This document shows, piece after piece, positions 63,345 through 64,000 of a stretch of 64,000 nucleotides of DNA. Both the position numbers and the translations under genes were made by a program. The stretch spans positions 400,458-464,457 of the forward strand of contig SSNU01000075.1 in assembly GCA_012064415.1 (NCBI GenBank). Reading direction: 5' to 3'. The notes under the pieces are model-generated. The model was not told the DNA's origin, did not search any database, and saw nothing but the letters and a program-made list of their open reading frames with translations. The first letter of the stretch is position 1; every line of letters begins with the position of its first letter. Origin of the DNA: Gyrodactylus bullatarudis (taxonomy: Eukaryota; Platyhelminthes; Monogenea; Gyrodactylidea; Gyrodactylidae).

Positions 63345-64000
63345 TAAGAACCTGTTTTGCTTGCTTCTTGTTTATGTGCATTACATTCTCAAGCAGATAT
63401 CATTTGCATAGAATTACGAGAGAAAGATACCCATTGTAAAATCGATATATTTCAGTATACATATAAATTTATTATTTTGTTCTTTTCAAAAAACAAATAG
63501 ACATTATTTTTCTAAATTTATAGACTATACATCAAATTCCGCCTTTTGTTCACGAAACTAAAGAAAGAAACAGATTTGAAAACAATCCGAAACAAAACAA
63601 GGATTTTATTCAGTTCATTATAATGATACATACAATGTGTGTAATAGAATTATATTATATATTGTGCAACCCTTTTTCTAATACTAATATCTAACCATCA
63701 TCGAGTCTTTCTATAATTATAAATGCCATATTTTTTATTTTTCAATTACCAATATATATACCTATATCCTATCATTCGTACATTTTATTATCTACTTACT
63801 ATTACTAAGCTATTGTATTTTTCCGTTTATTTTTTGGTTTGAAATTATCCTCAAAATCATCGATTATTATTTAAAAAGAAAAAAACCCATAATTTTGTGA
63901 TTTATCATAAGAGGACTCTGATGGATTTGTAAATCATGAGACCTGCTAAACATTTACATCATTCACGACGACTATTAATTTACATTTAAAATTATTTGAA

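Larger units (their letters stand above)
62894..64000 (+). other. ETS 3' untranslated region and downstream DNA
   Basis: A possible polyadenylation signal AATAAA lies at 63152-63157. A G-rich tract at 63320-63344 is listed separately. No further gene is recognised to the end of the window. Confidence 0.4.

Noticed and set aside
1..64000. CRISPR arrays, bacterial operons, ribosome binding sites or rRNA genes
   Set aside because: None are present; the splice sites, transposons and base composition are those of a eukaryotic nuclear genome.

Overview
This window looks like a piece of an AT-rich invertebrate nuclear genome. It has split genes with GT-AG introns from about 0.1 to 12.8 kb, animal-type transposons, and a 714-base assembly gap. 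The only confidently named host gene is an ETS-domain transcription factor. The density of Penelope-like retroelements and hammerhead motifs fits an arthropod, a crustacean for instance, but the sequence does not fix the species.

Three host transcription units can be reconstructed from splice signals and matching codon phase. (1) A minus-strand gene of unrecognised family runs from an ATG exon at 33002 to a stop at 3777; five exons were found and at least one internal exon is missing. (2) A minus-strand gene occupies roughly 46271 to 39241. Its last three exons join in one frame, and the product is a helix-rich protein I do not recognise. (3) A plus-strand ETS gene runs from 47223 to 62893. 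Its six coding exons total 1836 nt (611 codons plus stop), and the ETS domain near residues 440-522 most resembles the ESE/ELF3 subfamily. One of its introns is GC-AG and lies inside the ETS domain.

The remainder is mostly mobile DNA. Positions 33903-39230, between genes 1 and 2, form a transposon cluster: a foldback element, a decayed Penelope-like element with reverse transcriptase and GIY-YIG parts, a tRNA-like head, two inverted-repeat elements, and an apparently intact piggyBac-like element (37204-39227, TTAA on both sides) that sits 9 bp beyond the stop of gene 2. The introns of gene 1 carry a Mutator-like remnant with a SWIM finger, a foldback element with a Penelope copy and a MITE nested inside it, a Tc1-like remnant, and a near-identical palindrome with arms of about 660 bp (27395-29272). 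The introns of the ETS gene carry more Penelope fragments and a 1.6 kb foldback.

The most interesting layer is RNA. At least six hammerhead-ribozyme cores of three architectures can be folded by eye: minimal ones in Penelope 3' ends (14591, 35804), larger type I ones (27251, 51552; the first is joined to a tRNA-like B-box hairpin), and an inverted pair flanking the assembly gap (44861, 45779). Many long palindromic elements share related ends and modules. Together they make this locus a likely source of self-cleaving and double-stranded RNAs.
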